From Micromonospora sp. WMMD1128 (GTDB lineage Bacteria > Actinomycetota > Actinomycetes > Mycobacteriales > Micromonosporaceae), in the NCBI RefSeq assembly GCF_027497235.1, contig NZ_CP114902.1, positions 6,474,001 to 6,538,000 of the forward strand: DNA of 64,000 nt. The letters are read 5' to 3'. The notes under the pieces are model-generated. The model searched no databases and had not been told where the DNA came from. It was given only the letters and a program-made list of their open reading frames with translations. Positions 15,787 through 24,986 of this stretch are shown here, piece by piece. Made by a program: the position numbers and the translations under genes. Within the stretch, counting starts at the first letter, position 1. The number at the start of each line of letters is the position of its first letter.

Positions 15787-18700
15787 TCACATCAAGCGGA
15801 GCTGGTGATCGCGCGGGCGGCGCGGCTCGGCGGTGCCGAGCCGGTCGAACAGGCCCGCGTCGATCACGTCGAGGAACGGCGTCGGACGGGTCTGGCGTTC
15901 CGTGCCGTGCCGGGTGCGACGGGCGGTGTGGCTGACGTAGAGCCGGTCCTGCGCCCGGGTCAGCCCGACGAAGAAGAGTCGGCGCTCCTCGGCCACCGCG
16001 TCCTCGTCCGGCTCGGAGCCGGGCCAGCGCAGCGGCAGCAGGCCGTCCTCGGCCCCGACCAGGAACACCACCGGAAACTCCAGGCCCTTGGCCGCATGCA
16101 GCGTGAGCAGCGTGACCGCCTCGGCGCGCGGGTCGAGCGCGTCCACCTCCGCGCCGGTCGCGAGCTGGTTGAGGAAGAGTTCGAGGTCGCCGTCGCAGCG
16201 CCGGGCCAGCGGGGTGAGCAGGTCCACGGCCGCGCGGACGTCCTCGGGGCGTACCGCGCCGGAGCCGTCGAGCGTCGGCACGGCGAAGCGCTCGGCCACC
16301 ACCCGACCGGCTTCGCGTACCCGGGTGGTCAGGGAGCCGTCGAAACCGGCGTGGCGCAGCTCGCGGGCGATGGCGGCGACACCCGGCCGGTCACGCAGCC
16401 GGTCGTGCGAGCGTTTCTGCACCGGAATGTTCGCCCGGGCCAGCGCGTCCACGAGCGGCGCGGCCTGCGAGTCGGTGCGGTAGAGCACGGCGATGTCGGA
16501 GAAGGACAGCGACGTCGTCCGCCCGTCGATCCGGCCCGTGTCCAGGGACCGGTGGGACAGGCCGCCGACCAGCTCGTCGACGGTACGCACCACGAAGTCG
16601 GCCTCGTCGGACACCGACGTCGCCGCGTACCGGCCGACAAGCGGGGCCTCCGGGTCGAGCCGGGCCGGGTCGAGGCGGCGGCCCCGGACCAGCGACGACG
16701 GCGCGATGGCCTGCACCGCGGCGGCCAGGATCGGCGCGGAGGAGCGGTAGTTGCGGTTCAGCCGGACCAGCCGGGCGTCGGTGAAGTCCTGCGAGAAGCG
16801 CAGGAAGTAGCCGACGTCCGCGCCCCGGAACGAGTAGATCGCCTGGTCCGGGTCGCCGATCGCGCACAGGTTGCCGTCGGCCGGGCTGAGCAGTCGCAGC
16901 AGCTCGTACTGGACCGCGTCGACGTCCTGGTACTCGTCGACGAAGATCCACTTCCATCGCTCGCGGTATTCCCGGACCAGCTTCCGGTCCCCGTTGAGCA
17001 GCGCCACCGGCAGGGTGAGCAGCTCGTCCAAGTCGACCAGATCCTTCTTGCGCAGCAGCGCCACGTACCGCTGGTCGTCGTCGCCGGCCTCCGCGCGGGC
17101 CGCCGCCCGGTCGGCGTCGTCGGCGATCCGGAAGTCCGCCGGCAGCCCGGCCGCCGCCGCGTTCTCCCGCAGCATGGTCAGCCCGAGCGAGTGGAACGTG
17201 CCCACCGTGACGTCCTCGGCGACCGGCCCCAGCAGCCCGTCCAGGCGGTGCCGCAGCTCCTCGGCCGCCCGCCGGGTGAACGTGATCGCCAGGCACTGGT
17301 CCGGGAAGACGTTCAACTCCGCGCACAGGTAGGCGATCCGGTGGGTGAGCGTCCGGGTCTTGCCGGTGCCCGGACCGGCCACGATGAGCAGCGGACCACC
17401 GGGCGCGGAGGCGGCCACCCGCTGCATCGCGTCCAACCGGTCCAGCAGGCCGGTGCCGACCTCCTCCATGCCGGCGAGCATCGGCTCGAACGGTTCGTGC
17501 GGCGAGGGCTGCGGCGCGAGCGGCGGCACCGGCGGCGGCGTGCGACTCGGCTCGGGGCGGACCGCCGCCGGGCGCTTGGCCTTCGGCTTCGGCGCCGGCT
17601 CCGTGGGCCGCCGCTGCGCGGGCACGGGTACGTCGAACAGCGCGTCCTGCGCACCGCCGCCCGAGGTGCCCAGTTCCGCCGGATCGAAGAGCGTGATCAC
17701 CCCGTACTCGCCGTCGTAACCCGGCACCCGACGCACCTCGCCGCGGCGCAGCCGGCCGATGCCCTCCGCGAGCAACTCGCCACCGACCCGCCCGATCTCC
17801 TCCACCGGCGTACGGGTGAGGATCTCCAGCTCCGGGCCGAGCGCCGCGACCAGATCGTTGAGCTTGCCCTCGACCTTCTTCGACCGTGCGCCCACCCGGT
17901 TGAGCTCACCCAGGATCTCGGCCAGCGGCACCAGGTGAGCCACCTCGGGGGCGTGCGGCGGCCGGTGCCCCGCCGGTCGGTCGGCAAGCTCCTCGACCCG
18001 GCTGAGCACGCCCACGGTCAGCGGCTTGCCGCACTCCGGGCAGCGCCCGCCGGCCTCCCGGGTCCGCTCCGGCGACCAGTTCACCCCGCAGAGCCGGTGC
18101 CCGTCGGCGTGGTACTTGCCCTCCTCGGGGAAGAACTCGACGGTGCCGGCCAGCCCTTCGCCGGTGCGCAGCGCCTCGCGGATCGCGAAGTAGTCGCGGT
18201 TCGCGGTCAGGACGGTCGCCTCCCGGCCCAGTGCCGGCGGCGAGTGGGCGTCCGAGTTGGACACCAACCGGTACCGGTCCAGGCTGCCGACCCGCCAGTT
18301 CATCTCCGGATCGGAGGAGAGCCCGGTCTCCACGGCGAAGATGTGCTCGGCCAGGTCGGCGTAACAGTCGGCGATCGCGTCGAAGCCCGACTTCGACCCG
18401 AGCGCGGAGAACCAGGGCGTCCAGATGTGCGCCGGCACCAGGAAGCCGTCCGAACTGGCCTCCAGGGTGATCTCCAGCAGGTCGCGGGAGTCCAGCCCGA
18501 GGATCGGTCGGCCGTCCGACCCGAGGTTGCCGATCCGACCCAGCGCGGCGTTGAACCGGCCCACCGCGTCCAGGTCGGGCAGGTAGATCAGATGGTGCAC
18601 CTTCCGGGTCCGGTCGTCCCGCTTGTAGATCGTGGAGATCTCCACGCTCAGCATGAACCGGACCGGGTCCGTCTCGGCCTCGCTGGCCAGCCGGGGCGGC

Positions 18701-18984
18701 AACCGCCGGGCGATGTCCCGTTCCGCCTCCGGCGCGAGCCGGTAGAGGCCGGGCTCGGCCGGGTGCAGCGTCTCGCGCAGGTGGTCGTACCAGGCGGGGT
18801 GGGTGAAGTCGCCGGTGCCGAGCACCCCGATGCCCTTGCGCCGGGCCCACCAGCCGAGGTTCGGCAGGGTCAGATCGCGGCTGCACGCCCGGGAGTATCT
18901 CGAGTGGATGTGCAGATCCGCGACGTAGGGCGGAAGGCCACCGGGGGGTGCGGCGCTGAACGGAGGCACGCCGCATCCTGTCAT
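15787..18984 (-). CDS. Endonuclease Q-like PHP domain fused to UvrD/PcrA helicase
   Basis: A 1065-residue two-part protein. Residues about 20-420 resemble endonuclease Q, which nicks DNA 5' of deaminated bases: the PHP metal site has DLHIHSRYSRACSRDL (23-38), GTGDFTHP (near 57), VEIS (near 114) and SNSDAHSPP (near 240), followed by a cysteine cluster (LCGVN near 298, CPEC near 312) and a helical region. A Pro/Ala linker follows (about 455-505). Residues about 515-1045 are a superfamily 1 helicase: Walker A AGPGTGKTRT near 540, VDEYQD near 683, GDPDQAIYSFRGAD near 711, LLTLHAAKGLEFPVVF near 960 and VGLTRAQDRLYVS near 1010. Incision coupled to unwinding is the natural inference. Start is ATG 18982-18984. 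Confidence 0.88.
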   Translation of the reverse strand: MTGCGVPPFSAAPPGGLPPYVADLHIHSRYSRACSRDLTLPNLGWWARRKGIGVLGTGDFTHPAWYDHLRETLHPAEPGLYRLAPEAERDIARRLPPRLASEAETDPVRFMLSVEISTIYKRDDRTRKVHHLIYLPDLDAVGRFNAALGRIGNLGSDGRPILGLDSRDLLEITLEASSDGFLVPAHIWTPWFSALGSKSGFDAIADCYADLAEHIFAVETGLSSDPEMNWRVGSLDRYRLVSNSDAHSPPALGREATVLTANRDYFAIREALRTGEGLAGTVEFFPEEGKYHADGHRLCGVNWSPERTREAGGRCPECGKPLTVGVLSRVEELADRPAGHRPPHAPEVAHLVPLAEILGELNRVGARSKKVEGKLNDLVAALGPELEILTRTPVEEIGRVGGELLAEGIGRLRRGEVRRVPGYDGEYGVITLFDPAELGTSGGGAQDALFDVPVPAQRRPTEPAPKPKAKRPAAVRPEPSRTPPPVPPLAPQPSPHEPFEPMLAGMEEVGTGLLDRLDAMQRVAASAPGGPLLIVAGPGTGKTRTLTHRIAYLCAELNVFPDQCLAITFTRRAAEELRHRLDGLLGPVAEDVTVGTFHSLGLTMLRENAAAAGLPADFRIADDADRAAARAEAGDDDQRYVALLRKKDLVDLDELLTLPVALLNGDRKLVREYRERWKWIFVDEYQDVDAVQYELLRLLSPADGNLCAIGDPDQAIYSFRGADVGYFLRFSQDFTDARLVRLNRNYRSSAPILAAAVQAIAPSSLVRGRRLDPARLDPEAPLVGRYAATSVSDEADFVVRTVDELVGGLSHRSLDTGRIDGRTTSLSFSDIAVLYRTDSQAAPLVDALARANIPVQKRSHDRLRDRPGVAAIARELRHAGFDGSLTTRVREAGRVVAERFAVPTLDGSGAVRPEDVRAAVDLLTPLARRCDGDLELFLNQLATGAEVDALDPRAEAVTLLTLHAAKGLEFPVVFLVGAEDGLLPLRWPGSEPDEDAVAEERRLFFVGLTRAQDRLYVSHTARRTRHGTERQTRPTPFLDVIDAGLFDRLGTAEPRRPRDHQLRLM

Positions 18985-19083
18985 GTCCGGTTGCCTACCC
19001 GCCCGCCGCCACGCGTACGCGTGACCTGAGCAATGCGGTGCTGGACGCGGCGGCCCGGGCGGGCTATGGGCTCGCTCCTCGCG

Positions 19084-20505
19084 CTAGGGGGCGCGCAGCT
19101 CGACCAGGGTCACCTGCGGCGGAGCGCCGACCCGCACCGGCGGCCCCCAGAAACCGGCTCCGTTCGTCACGTAGACCTTGGTGCCGTCCACCTCGCCCAG
19201 ACCGGATACCACCGGCTGCTGGAGCTTCACCGCCAGGTTGAACGGCACCATCTGACCGCCGTGAGTGTGCCCGGAGAGCTGGAGGTCGACGCCGAACGTC
19301 GCCGCCTCGTGCGCGGCCACCGGTTGGTGTGCCAACAGCACCACCGGGCGGCTCGGGTCGCGGTCGCCGAGCGCGGCGGCGTAGTCGGCCGGCGCGGCCA
19401 ACCCGGTGCCGGCGGCGGTCACGTCGTTGACCCCGGCCAGGTCCAGCACTCCGCCCCGGGCCCGGATCTCCTGCCGCTCGTTCTGGAGCACCCGCAGGCC
19501 GAGCCGGTCCACCTCGCGGACCCACTCCTCCACTCCGGAATAGTATTCGTGGTTTCCGGTCACGAAGAAGCTGCCGTACCGGGAGCGCAGGTCCCGCAGC
19601 GGTGCGGCCGCCTCGCCCAGCTCGGCCACGGTGCCGTCGACCAGGTCACCGACCACGGCCACCAGGTCGGCGTCCAGGCGGTTGATCATGGCGACGATGC
19701 GCTCGGTGTGCGCCCGGCCGCGCAACGGTCCGAGGTGGATGTCGGAGACGGTCGCGATCCGTAGCCCGTCCATGCTCCGGGGCAGCTTGGCCAGCGGGAT
19801 CCGGACCCGGTCCAGTCGGGGTGGGCCCATCGCGGTCCGCACGCCGTACCCGGTGATGCCAGCGGCCGTGAGCCCGGCGAAGATCGCCGTACCACGCGCG
19901 AGCAGCAGCCGGCGGGAAGGGTCGTGCCCCGCCGCCACGCCGGCCGGCGGCCCCGGGTCGGCGTGATCGACGGACCGCGCGCCGCGGATGTCCGCGGCCG
20001 GCGGTCCCGGGTCGGCGTGGTCGACCGGCCGCGCGCCGCGGGTGTCCGCGGCCGGCGGCCGGTCGCCGGTGAACCGCGCGCCAGCGGCATCCGCGGCGGG
20101 CTGGCCGTCAGCCGCGTCGCCGGTCGAGGCGGGCGCGGCGGGCGGGTTGCCGGTGCCCACCAGCGCCGGCTCGGGTTCCGGACCCTCGGCGGTGGCCGAC
20201 CGGGCGCGCCGGCGCATGACGAGACGCACCACCGCGGTCGGCACCTCCAGCACGAGCAGCAGCACCAGCAGGTAGAACATCAGAGCCAGCCAGAGGTAGC
20301 CCGGCCAGGCCAGCCAGTACCAGCCGTTCCGCGTGCCGGCCAGCGTCGCCGGCACCAGCAGCGCGAGCAGGAGCGCCGCCACCGCCCCGACCCGCCGCCA
20401 CCGGCCCGGACGGGTGGTGTCCCGGACCAGCCGCTTCCACAGGTAGAAGTGGATCAGGCCGATGACGAGCACGACGAAACCCACGAATGTCGCCATCGCC
20501 AGCAC
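19084..20505 (-). CDS. Membrane-anchored metallophosphoesterase
   Basis: A 473-residue protein. The N-terminal part holds four or so transmembrane segments (residues 1-95), followed by a long Ala/Pro/Asp linker with 54-base DNA repeats, a further hydrophobic stretch (LLLARGTAIFAGLTAAGI) and a YkuE-type calcineurin-like phosphoesterase domain. Metal-binding motifs are complete: SDIHLG, VVGDLVDG, GNHEYY, LAHQP and SGHTHGG. YkuE-like enzymes cut phosphodiesters at or outside the membrane; substrate is unknown. The start is GTG 20503-20505, with GGGAGG five bases before it. It follows moaD by 11 bases, so it is the last gene of the fructosamine kinase-moaA-moaD transcript. Confidence 0.9.
   Translation of the reverse strand: MLAMATFVGFVVLVIGLIHFYLWKRLVRDTTRPGRWRRVGAVAALLLALLVPATLAGTRNGWYWLAWPGYLWLALMFYLLVLLLVLEVPTAVVRLVMRRRARSATAEGPEPEPALVGTGNPPAAPASTGDAADGQPAADAAGARFTGDRPPAADTRGARPVDHADPGPPAADIRGARSVDHADPGPPAGVAAGHDPSRRLLLARGTAIFAGLTAAGITGYGVRTAMGPPRLDRVRIPLAKLPRSMDGLRIATVSDIHLGPLRGRAHTERIVAMINRLDADLVAVVGDLVDGTVAELGEAAAPLRDLRSRYGSFFVTGNHEYYSGVEEWVREVDRLGLRVLQNERQEIRARGGVLDLAGVNDVTAAGTGLAAPADYAAALGDRDPSRPVVLLAHQPVAAHEAATFGVDLQLSGHTHGGQMVPFNLAVKLQQPVVSGLGEVDGTKVYVTNGAGFWGPPVRVGAPPQVTLVELRAP
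19941..20060. repeat. 54-base tandem repeat in the metallophosphoesterase linker
   Basis: Two full 54-base copies (19941-19994 and 19995-20048) and part of a third encode the linker repeat A-R-(S/P)-V-D-H-A-D-P-G-P-P. Being a multiple of three, the array can grow or shrink without breaking the frame. Confidence 0.75.
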
Positions 20506-20516
20506 GTCGGCCTCCC

Positions 20517-20768
20517 TCAGCCGCCCGCGAAGGGTGGCAGCACGTCCACCGTCACCCCGGCCGGCAACGATGCCCGACGATCATGACAGGCCACGCCGTC
20601 GACCAGGAAACTCGCTGCCCCGAGCACCACCGCCAGGCGCTCGCCGTGCCGGCTGGCCAGGTCGTCGAGAAGCTCGTCAAGCGACCGGCCGGCGGGGACG
20701 CTCTCCTCGGCGCGACCTGCGGCGGCGCGTGCGCCGGCGAAATAGCGGACGGTCAGCTCCACCGTCAC
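20517..20768 (-). CDS. moaD: Molybdopterin synthase sulfur carrier subunit MoaD
   Basis: An 83-residue ubiquitin-like sulfur carrier. It begins [18 protein letters not shown] and ends PPFAGG; the C-terminal Gly-Gly is adenylylated and thiocarboxylated before sulfur is passed to the MoaE active site. The GTG start (20766-20768) overlaps the moaA stop (GTGA), so MoaA and MoaD are coupled. Its catalytic partner MoaE is encoded 12 kb away on the other strand, an unusual separation for the two subunits of one enzyme. Confidence 0.94.
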   Translation of the reverse strand: MTVELTVRYFAGARAAAGRAEESVPAGRSLDELLDDLASRHGERLAVVLGAASFLVDGVACHDRRASLPAGVTVDVLPPFAGG

Positions 20769-21781
20769 CCTCCGATCGCCGACATCGGCCGGACGGGCTG
20801 GAGGAAGGTCGGGTCGTCGATGCCGTGTCCGGCCCGCTTGCCCCACATCGCGGCGCGCCAGCGGCGGGCTATCTCCTCGTCGTCGGCACCGGCGCGCAGC
20901 GCGGCCCGCAGATCGGACTCTTCGGTGGCGAAGAGGCAGTTGCGCACCTGGCCGTCGGCGGTGAGCCGGGTGCGGTCGCAGTCGCCGCAGAACGGCCGGG
21001 TCACGCTGGCGATCACCCCGACCTGGGCCGGCCCGCCGTCCACCAGCCAGGTCTCGGCCGGCGCGGCGCCCCGCTCGGCCGGGTCGGGACGCAACTCGAA
21101 CTCGGCGCGCAGGGCGGCCAGGATCTCGTCGGCGGTGACCATGGTCGACCGGTCCCAGCCGTGCTGGGCGTCCAGCGGCATCTGCTCGATGAACCGGAGT
21201 TGGTAGTCGTGCGCCAGGGCGAACCGGAGCAGCTCCGGCGCCTCGTCGTCGTTGACGCCGCGCATCAGCACGGTGTTGATCTTGACCGGGGTCAGCCCGG
21301 CGGTTGCCGCTCCGGCCAATCCGGCGAGCACGTCGTCATGCCGGTCGCGGCGGGTCAACGTGGCGAAGCGGGCCCGGTCCAGCGTGTCAAGGGAGACGTT
21401 GACCCGGTCCAGCCCGGCCGCGCGCAGCGCCGGCGCGAGCCGGGCCAGGCCGATGCCGTTCGTGGTCAGCGAGATGCGCGGCCGGGGCGACAACGCGGCG
21501 ACGGCCGCCACGATGCCGGGCAGACCAGGCCGGATCAGCGGCTCGCCACCGGTGAATCGCACCTCGGTGATGCCGAGCCGGCGCACCGCGACACCGACCA
21601 GCCGGACGATCTCCTCGTCGGTCAGCAGTTGCGGACCGGCCAGCCAGGGCAGGCCCTCGGCCGGCATGCAGTAGGTGCAGCGCAGGTTGCACTTGTCGGT
21701 CAGCGAGACCCGCAGGTCCCGGGCGACGCGGCCGTACCGGTCGGTGAGGAGCCCGTCGGCCGTCGTCCGGGGGGCGGTCAT
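20765..21781 (-). CDS. moaA: GTP 3',8-cyclase MoaA
   Basis: A 338-residue radical SAM enzyme that starts molybdenum cofactor synthesis from GTP. The SAM cluster motif CNLRCTYCM is at about residues 31-39, FTGGEPL near 75, and the C-terminal second 4Fe-4S cluster, which binds GTP, has [14 protein letters not shown] and NCLF near 265-290. The essential C-terminal Gly-Gly is present (PMSAIGG). Length and motifs are complete. The start ATG (21779-21781) overlaps the stop of the fructosamine kinase gene (ATGA) and the stop overlaps moaD. Confidence 0.97.
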   Translation of the reverse strand: MTAPRTTADGLLTDRYGRVARDLRVSLTDKCNLRCTYCMPAEGLPWLAGPQLLTDEEIVRLVGVAVRRLGITEVRFTGGEPLIRPGLPGIVAAVAALSPRPRISLTTNGIGLARLAPALRAAGLDRVNVSLDTLDRARFATLTRRDRHDDVLAGLAGAATAGLTPVKINTVLMRGVNDDEAPELLRFALAHDYQLRFIEQMPLDAQHGWDRSTMVTADEILAALRAEFELRPDPAERGAAPAETWLVDGGPAQVGVIASVTRPFCGDCDRTRLTADGQVRNCLFATEESDLRAALRAGADDEEIARRWRAAMWGKRAGHGIDDPTFLQPVRPMSAIGG

Positions 21782-22692
21782 CTCCCGACCGTAGCGCGCC
21801 GGACGCCCCCCAGCGCGGCGCGGGCGGCGGAAACCACCGCGTCCGCGTACGCCGGTCCGAAGAGCGCGGTGTGCACCAGCAGCAGGTGCAGTTGGTGCAG
21901 CGGCACGCGCTCGCGCCAACCGTCGGCCAACGGCCAGGTCTCCCGGTAGGCGGCCAGGATCCGATCCAGCAGCGGCGCGCCACCGAAGAGCGCGAGCTGC
22001 GCCAGGTCGGTCTCGCGGTGGCCGCCGTGCGCGGCCGGATCGACCAGCCAGGCCCGGCCGTCTGCCCCCCAGAGCAGGTTGCCGGGCCAGAGGTCGCCGT
22101 GCACCCGGGCCGGCGGTTCGTCGCCGCCGCACTCGCCGATCCGGTCGACGACCTGCTCGACCAGCGCCGCCGCCTCCCCGGCGAGCGCGCCGCGGTCGAC
22201 CGACATGCGCAGGTAAGGCAGAAGGCGGCGCCGGGCGAACCAGTCCGGCCACGGCCCCGGCTCGACGGTGTTGTCCTGCGGCAGCGCGCCGACGAACCCG
22301 GTCCACTCCGCGCCGAACGCGGGCGCGCCGGCCCGGTGCAGCCCGGCCAGCCCGCGGCCGAACGCCTCTGCCGCCTCCGGGCTCGGCTCGCCCGGCTCCA
22401 CCCAGTCGAGCGCCAACAGCTCCGGCAACGCGACAAGCACCTCCGGCACCGGAACCGCATCTGCCTCACGCAGCCACCGCAGGCCGGCCGCCTCGGTGGC
22501 GAAGAAGCCGTCGGGCACCGGCTGCGTCGCCCGCTCCGGCCACCTCTTGGCGAAGACGGAGTGCCCGTCGTCGAGGGTGAGCCGCGAGGCGGTGCAGATG
22601 TCGCCGCCGGCGACCGGGGTCTCCCGGATCCGCTGGTGGGTCAGGAAGGTCGGCAGGTGCTCCGGATGTGCCCGCAGGTATGCCAGGTCCAT
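21778..22692 (-). CDS. Fructosamine kinase family protein
   Basis: A 304-residue kinase of the fructosamine/ketosamine-3-kinase family (APH-like fold). Seen are the ATP-binding lysine context [10 protein letters not shown], the catalytic loop [15 protein letters not shown] (about 190-204) and the metal-binding [17 protein letters not shown]. These enzymes phosphorylate ketoamines on glycated proteins or small molecules so that the adduct falls off. It is the first gene of a unit with moaA and moaD, with which it has no known biochemical link. Start is ATG 22690-22692, supported by a TACCTT hexamer six bases upstream. Confidence 0.9.
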   Translation of the reverse strand: MDLAYLRAHPEHLPTFLTHQRIRETPVAGGDICTASRLTLDDGHSVFAKRWPERATQPVPDGFFATEAAGLRWLREADAVPVPEVLVALPELLALDWVEPGEPSPEAAEAFGRGLAGLHRAGAPAFGAEWTGFVGALPQDNTVEPGPWPDWFARRRLLPYLRMSVDRGALAGEAAALVEQVVDRIGECGGDEPPARVHGDLWPGNLLWGADGRAWLVDPAAHGGHRETDLAQLALFGGAPLLDRILAAYRETWPLADGWRERVPLHQLHLLLVHTALFGPAYADAVVSAARAALGGVRRATVGR

Positions 22693-22698
22693 GAGCGC

Positions 22699-22704
22699 AA
22701 GGTA
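22699..22704 (-). promoter_or_regulatory. -10 element for the fructosamine kinase-moaA-moaD unit
   Basis: TACCTT on the minus strand, six bases before ATG 22692; probably drives the whole four-gene unit. Confidence 0.55.
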
Positions 22705-22855
22705 GCCGGTGGCTGGGACATCCGGCGGGTGTTGCCCGTGCCTCGACGGTGGCCGATCGGCTCTCACCTGGGGCGATACTCTCCGTATCTGTGGATGGAC
22801 CGCGTGTCGTCCACAGGGTCGGACGCGGCCCCCGCCGGGCACGCAAGCTCCCGGC

Positions 22856-23956
22856 ATGAACTCCACCGAGCGCCCCCGCCTCTCCGTCCGCTCGCCGGCC
22901 GACCTCGTCGTCGCCGTGCCCTACCTGCTCGGCTTCCATCCCACCGACAGCGTCGTGGTGGTCGCGATGCGGGGCCGGCAGGTGGTCTTCGCCGCCCGGG
23001 GCGACCTGCCCGAACCGGGCACCCACCCCGGCCCGGCGGCCCGGCACCTGGCGCTTGTGGTGACGCGCCAGCACGCCGACGCCGCCACGGTCATCGGCTA
23101 CGGCCCGGCCGCCCGGGTCACCGGCACCGTGGACGCGGTCGGCGAGGCGCTGGACGAGGCAGGGCTGATCGTCCTCGACGCACTCCGGGTCACCGACGGG
23201 CGCTGGTGGTCCTACCTCTGCGACGAGCCCGCCTGCTGCCCGGCCGAGGGCACCCCGTACGACCCGGCAGCAAGCCAGGTCAGCGCGGCGGCGGTCTTCG
23301 CCGGCCAGGTCGCACTGCCCGACCGCGCCGCGCTGGCCGCGCAGGTGTCGCCGTACGACGGCCCGGTCCGGCTCGCCCTACGCCGGGCCACCGGACGGGC
23401 CCGCCGTCGACTGGCCGCACTCACCGGTGAGCCGATCGACAGCGCATCGCCCGGTGATGCTTCCCCTGGCTCGTCGGTCGGTGCGTCGGGCGGCGGTGGT
23501 CGGGGTGGGACGGCCCGGGCCGTGCGCTCGGCCGGGACGGCTGCGGTGCGGTCCGCGTTCCGGCGGCAGCGGCGCGGCGAACGGCTCGACGACGACGAGG
23601 TGGCCTGGCTGACCGTTCTCCTCACCGACCTCGCGGTACGCGATCACGCGTGGTCCCGCACCGACGGCCGCGACGCCGACATCAGCCTCTGGACGGATGT
23701 GCTGCGCCGGGCCGAGCCGGATCTGACGGCGGCGCCCGGCACTCTGCTCGCGTTCGCCGCCTGGCGATCCGGGCACGGCGCACTGGCCGCGGTCGCCCTG
23801 GAACGCGTACTCGCCGACCACCCCGACTACCCGCTCGCGGTGTTCCTCGACGACACGCTCCGCCGCGGGGTGTCCCCGTCCGAGTTGGACGGCTGGCCCG
23901 GCACCGCCGGCACATCGGTGCTCCGCCGCCGCCGGCGTCGCCCTCCGCGTCGCTGA
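22856..23956 (+). CDS. DUF4192 domain protein
   Basis: A 366-residue protein of the actinomycete DUF4192 family. The N-terminal part (RLSVRSPADLVVAVPYLLGF, then HPTDSVVVVAM) is the diagnostic start of the domain. A short Ser/Gly-rich low-complexity insert lies near residues 200-235, and the C-terminal half has a repeat-like helical region (LAAVALERVLADHPDYPLAV). The end is strongly basic (RRRRRRPPRR). Function is unknown. The start is taken as ATG 22856; an in-frame upstream extension exists but lacks conservation-like sequence. It diverges from the fructosamine kinase unit. Confidence 0.87.
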   Translation: MNSTERPRLSVRSPADLVVAVPYLLGFHPTDSVVVVAMRGRQVVFAARGDLPEPGTHPGPAARHLALVVTRQHADAATVIGYGPAARVTGTVDAVGEALDEAGLIVLDALRVTDGRWWSYLCDEPACCPAEGTPYDPAASQVSAAAVFAGQVALPDRAALAAQVSPYDGPVRLALRRATGRARRRLAALTGEPIDSASPGDASPGSSVGASGGGGRGGTARAVRSAGTAAVRSAFRRQRRGERLDDDEVAWLTVLLTDLAVRDHAWSRTDGRDADISLWTDVLRRAEPDLTAAPGTLLAFAAWRSGHGALAAVALERVLADHPDYPLAVFLDDTLRRGVSPSELDGWPGTAGTSVLRRRRRRPPRR

Positions 23957-24003
23957 GCGGGCCGTCTCCCGGGCCGCTGGGTCGGCGGCCCGCGCCCTGA
24001 GTC

Positions 24004-24057
24004 GGTCGTGTCCCGCCGGTCGTGTCCCGCCGGTCGTGTCCCGCCGGTCGTGTCCGG
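24004..24057. repeat. 14-base tandem repeat (GGTCGTGTCCCGCC), nearly four copies
   Basis: Three exact copies and most of a fourth lie in the gap between the convergent DUF4192 and fdhD genes. The unit is not a multiple of three, consistent with non-coding sequence. Confidence 0.85.
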
Positions 24058-24110
24058 AGGCCGTCCAGCGTCCCTGAGTGGCCGTGTCCCGCGCCGCTGG
24101 CCGGCGTGGG

Positions 24111-24965
24111 TCAAGCTGGCACGCGCTGGGCCCCGGTGTAGACGTTCATGGTCGGAGCCCGCAGGAAGCCGACAAGCGTCATGCCGGCTTCCTCGGCCAG
24201 TTCGACGGCGAGTGTGCTGGGCGCGGAGACCGCCGCGAGGAGCGGCACACCGGCCATCCACGCCTTCTGGGTGAGCTCGAAGCTGGCCCGTCCGGACACC
24301 AGCAGCACATGCCCGGCCAGCGGCAGCCGGTCCGCTCGGGCCGCCCACCCGACCACCTTGTCCACGGCGTTGTGCCGGCCCACGTCCTCGCGCAGCACCA
24401 GCAGTTCGCCGCCGGCGTCGAAGAGCCCGGCCGCGTGCAGGCCGCCGGTGCGGTCGAAGGCGCGCTGCGCGGAGCGTAGGCGGTCGGGCAGTTCGGCCAG
24501 CAGTTCGGCGGTGACCTCCAGGGGATCTTCCCGGACGGCGAACCGTGAGCGGGTGCGCACCGACTCGATGCTTGCCTTTCCGCACACCCCGCACGAGCTG
24601 GTGGTGTAGAAGTTGCGCGCCGGATCGGTGGCCGGCTCCGGTACGCCGGGGGAGAGCACCACGTCGACCACGTTGTAGGTGTTGGGGGTTTCCGCCCCGG
24701 CGCAGAGCTGCGCGGTGTGCACGTCCTCGGCGGACCGGATCAGCCCTTCGGTGAGCAGGAAACCGATCGCCAGGTCCAGGTCGTCGCCCGGGGTGCGCAT
24801 GGTCACGGCGAGCGGTCGGCGGCGGCCGGGGCCGGCCGGCCCGACCCGGATCTCCAGCGGCTCCTCCACCGACAGGGTGTCCTGCCGGCGGACCCGGGGC
24901 CGGCGGTCGCCCGTGGCCCCGAGGTCGATCCGCAGCACGCTACGCCGGTCAGTCGCCCGTCCCAT
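24111..24965 (-). CDS. fdhD: Formate dehydrogenase sulfurtransferase FdhD
   Basis: A 284-residue FdhD. It carries sulfur from a cysteine desulfurase to the bis-MGD cofactor of formate dehydrogenase. The mobile loop with the two functional cysteines is [12 protein letters not shown] (about residues 124-135), and later [18 protein letters not shown] and [16 protein letters not shown] are typical. The N-terminal [13 protein letters not shown] is also conserved. Start is ATG 24963-24965. No formate dehydrogenase subunit is in the window. Its neighbours on both sides belong to or adjoin molybdenum cofactor functions (mobA at 25.6 kb). Confidence 0.95.
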   Translation of the reverse strand: MGRATDRRSVLRIDLGATGDRRPRVRRQDTLSVEEPLEIRVGPAGPGRRRPLAVTMRTPGDDLDLAIGFLLTEGLIRSAEDVHTAQLCAGAETPNTYNVVDVVLSPGVPEPATDPARNFYTTSSCGVCGKASIESVRTRSRFAVREDPLEVTAELLAELPDRLRSAQRAFDRTGGLHAAGLFDAGGELLVLREDVGRHNAVDKVVGWAARADRLPLAGHVLLVSGRASFELTQKAWMAGVPLLAAVSAPSTLAVELAEEAGMTLVGFLRAPTMNVYTGAQRVPA

Positions 24966-24986
24966 GCCGCCATCCTCTCCCGCACG

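Noticed and set aside
15604..19029. A 1141-codon open frame on the plus strand opposite the EndoQ-UvrD gene
   Set aside because: It is antisense to a gene with complete PHP and helicase motifs and has no recognisable domain. Long antisense frames are expected in very GC-rich DNA.
22709..22855. Longer N-terminus for the DUF4192 protein
   Set aside because: The frame is open upstream, but the sequence is Pro/Gly/Arg-rich and covers the divergent promoter region of the fructosamine kinase unit.
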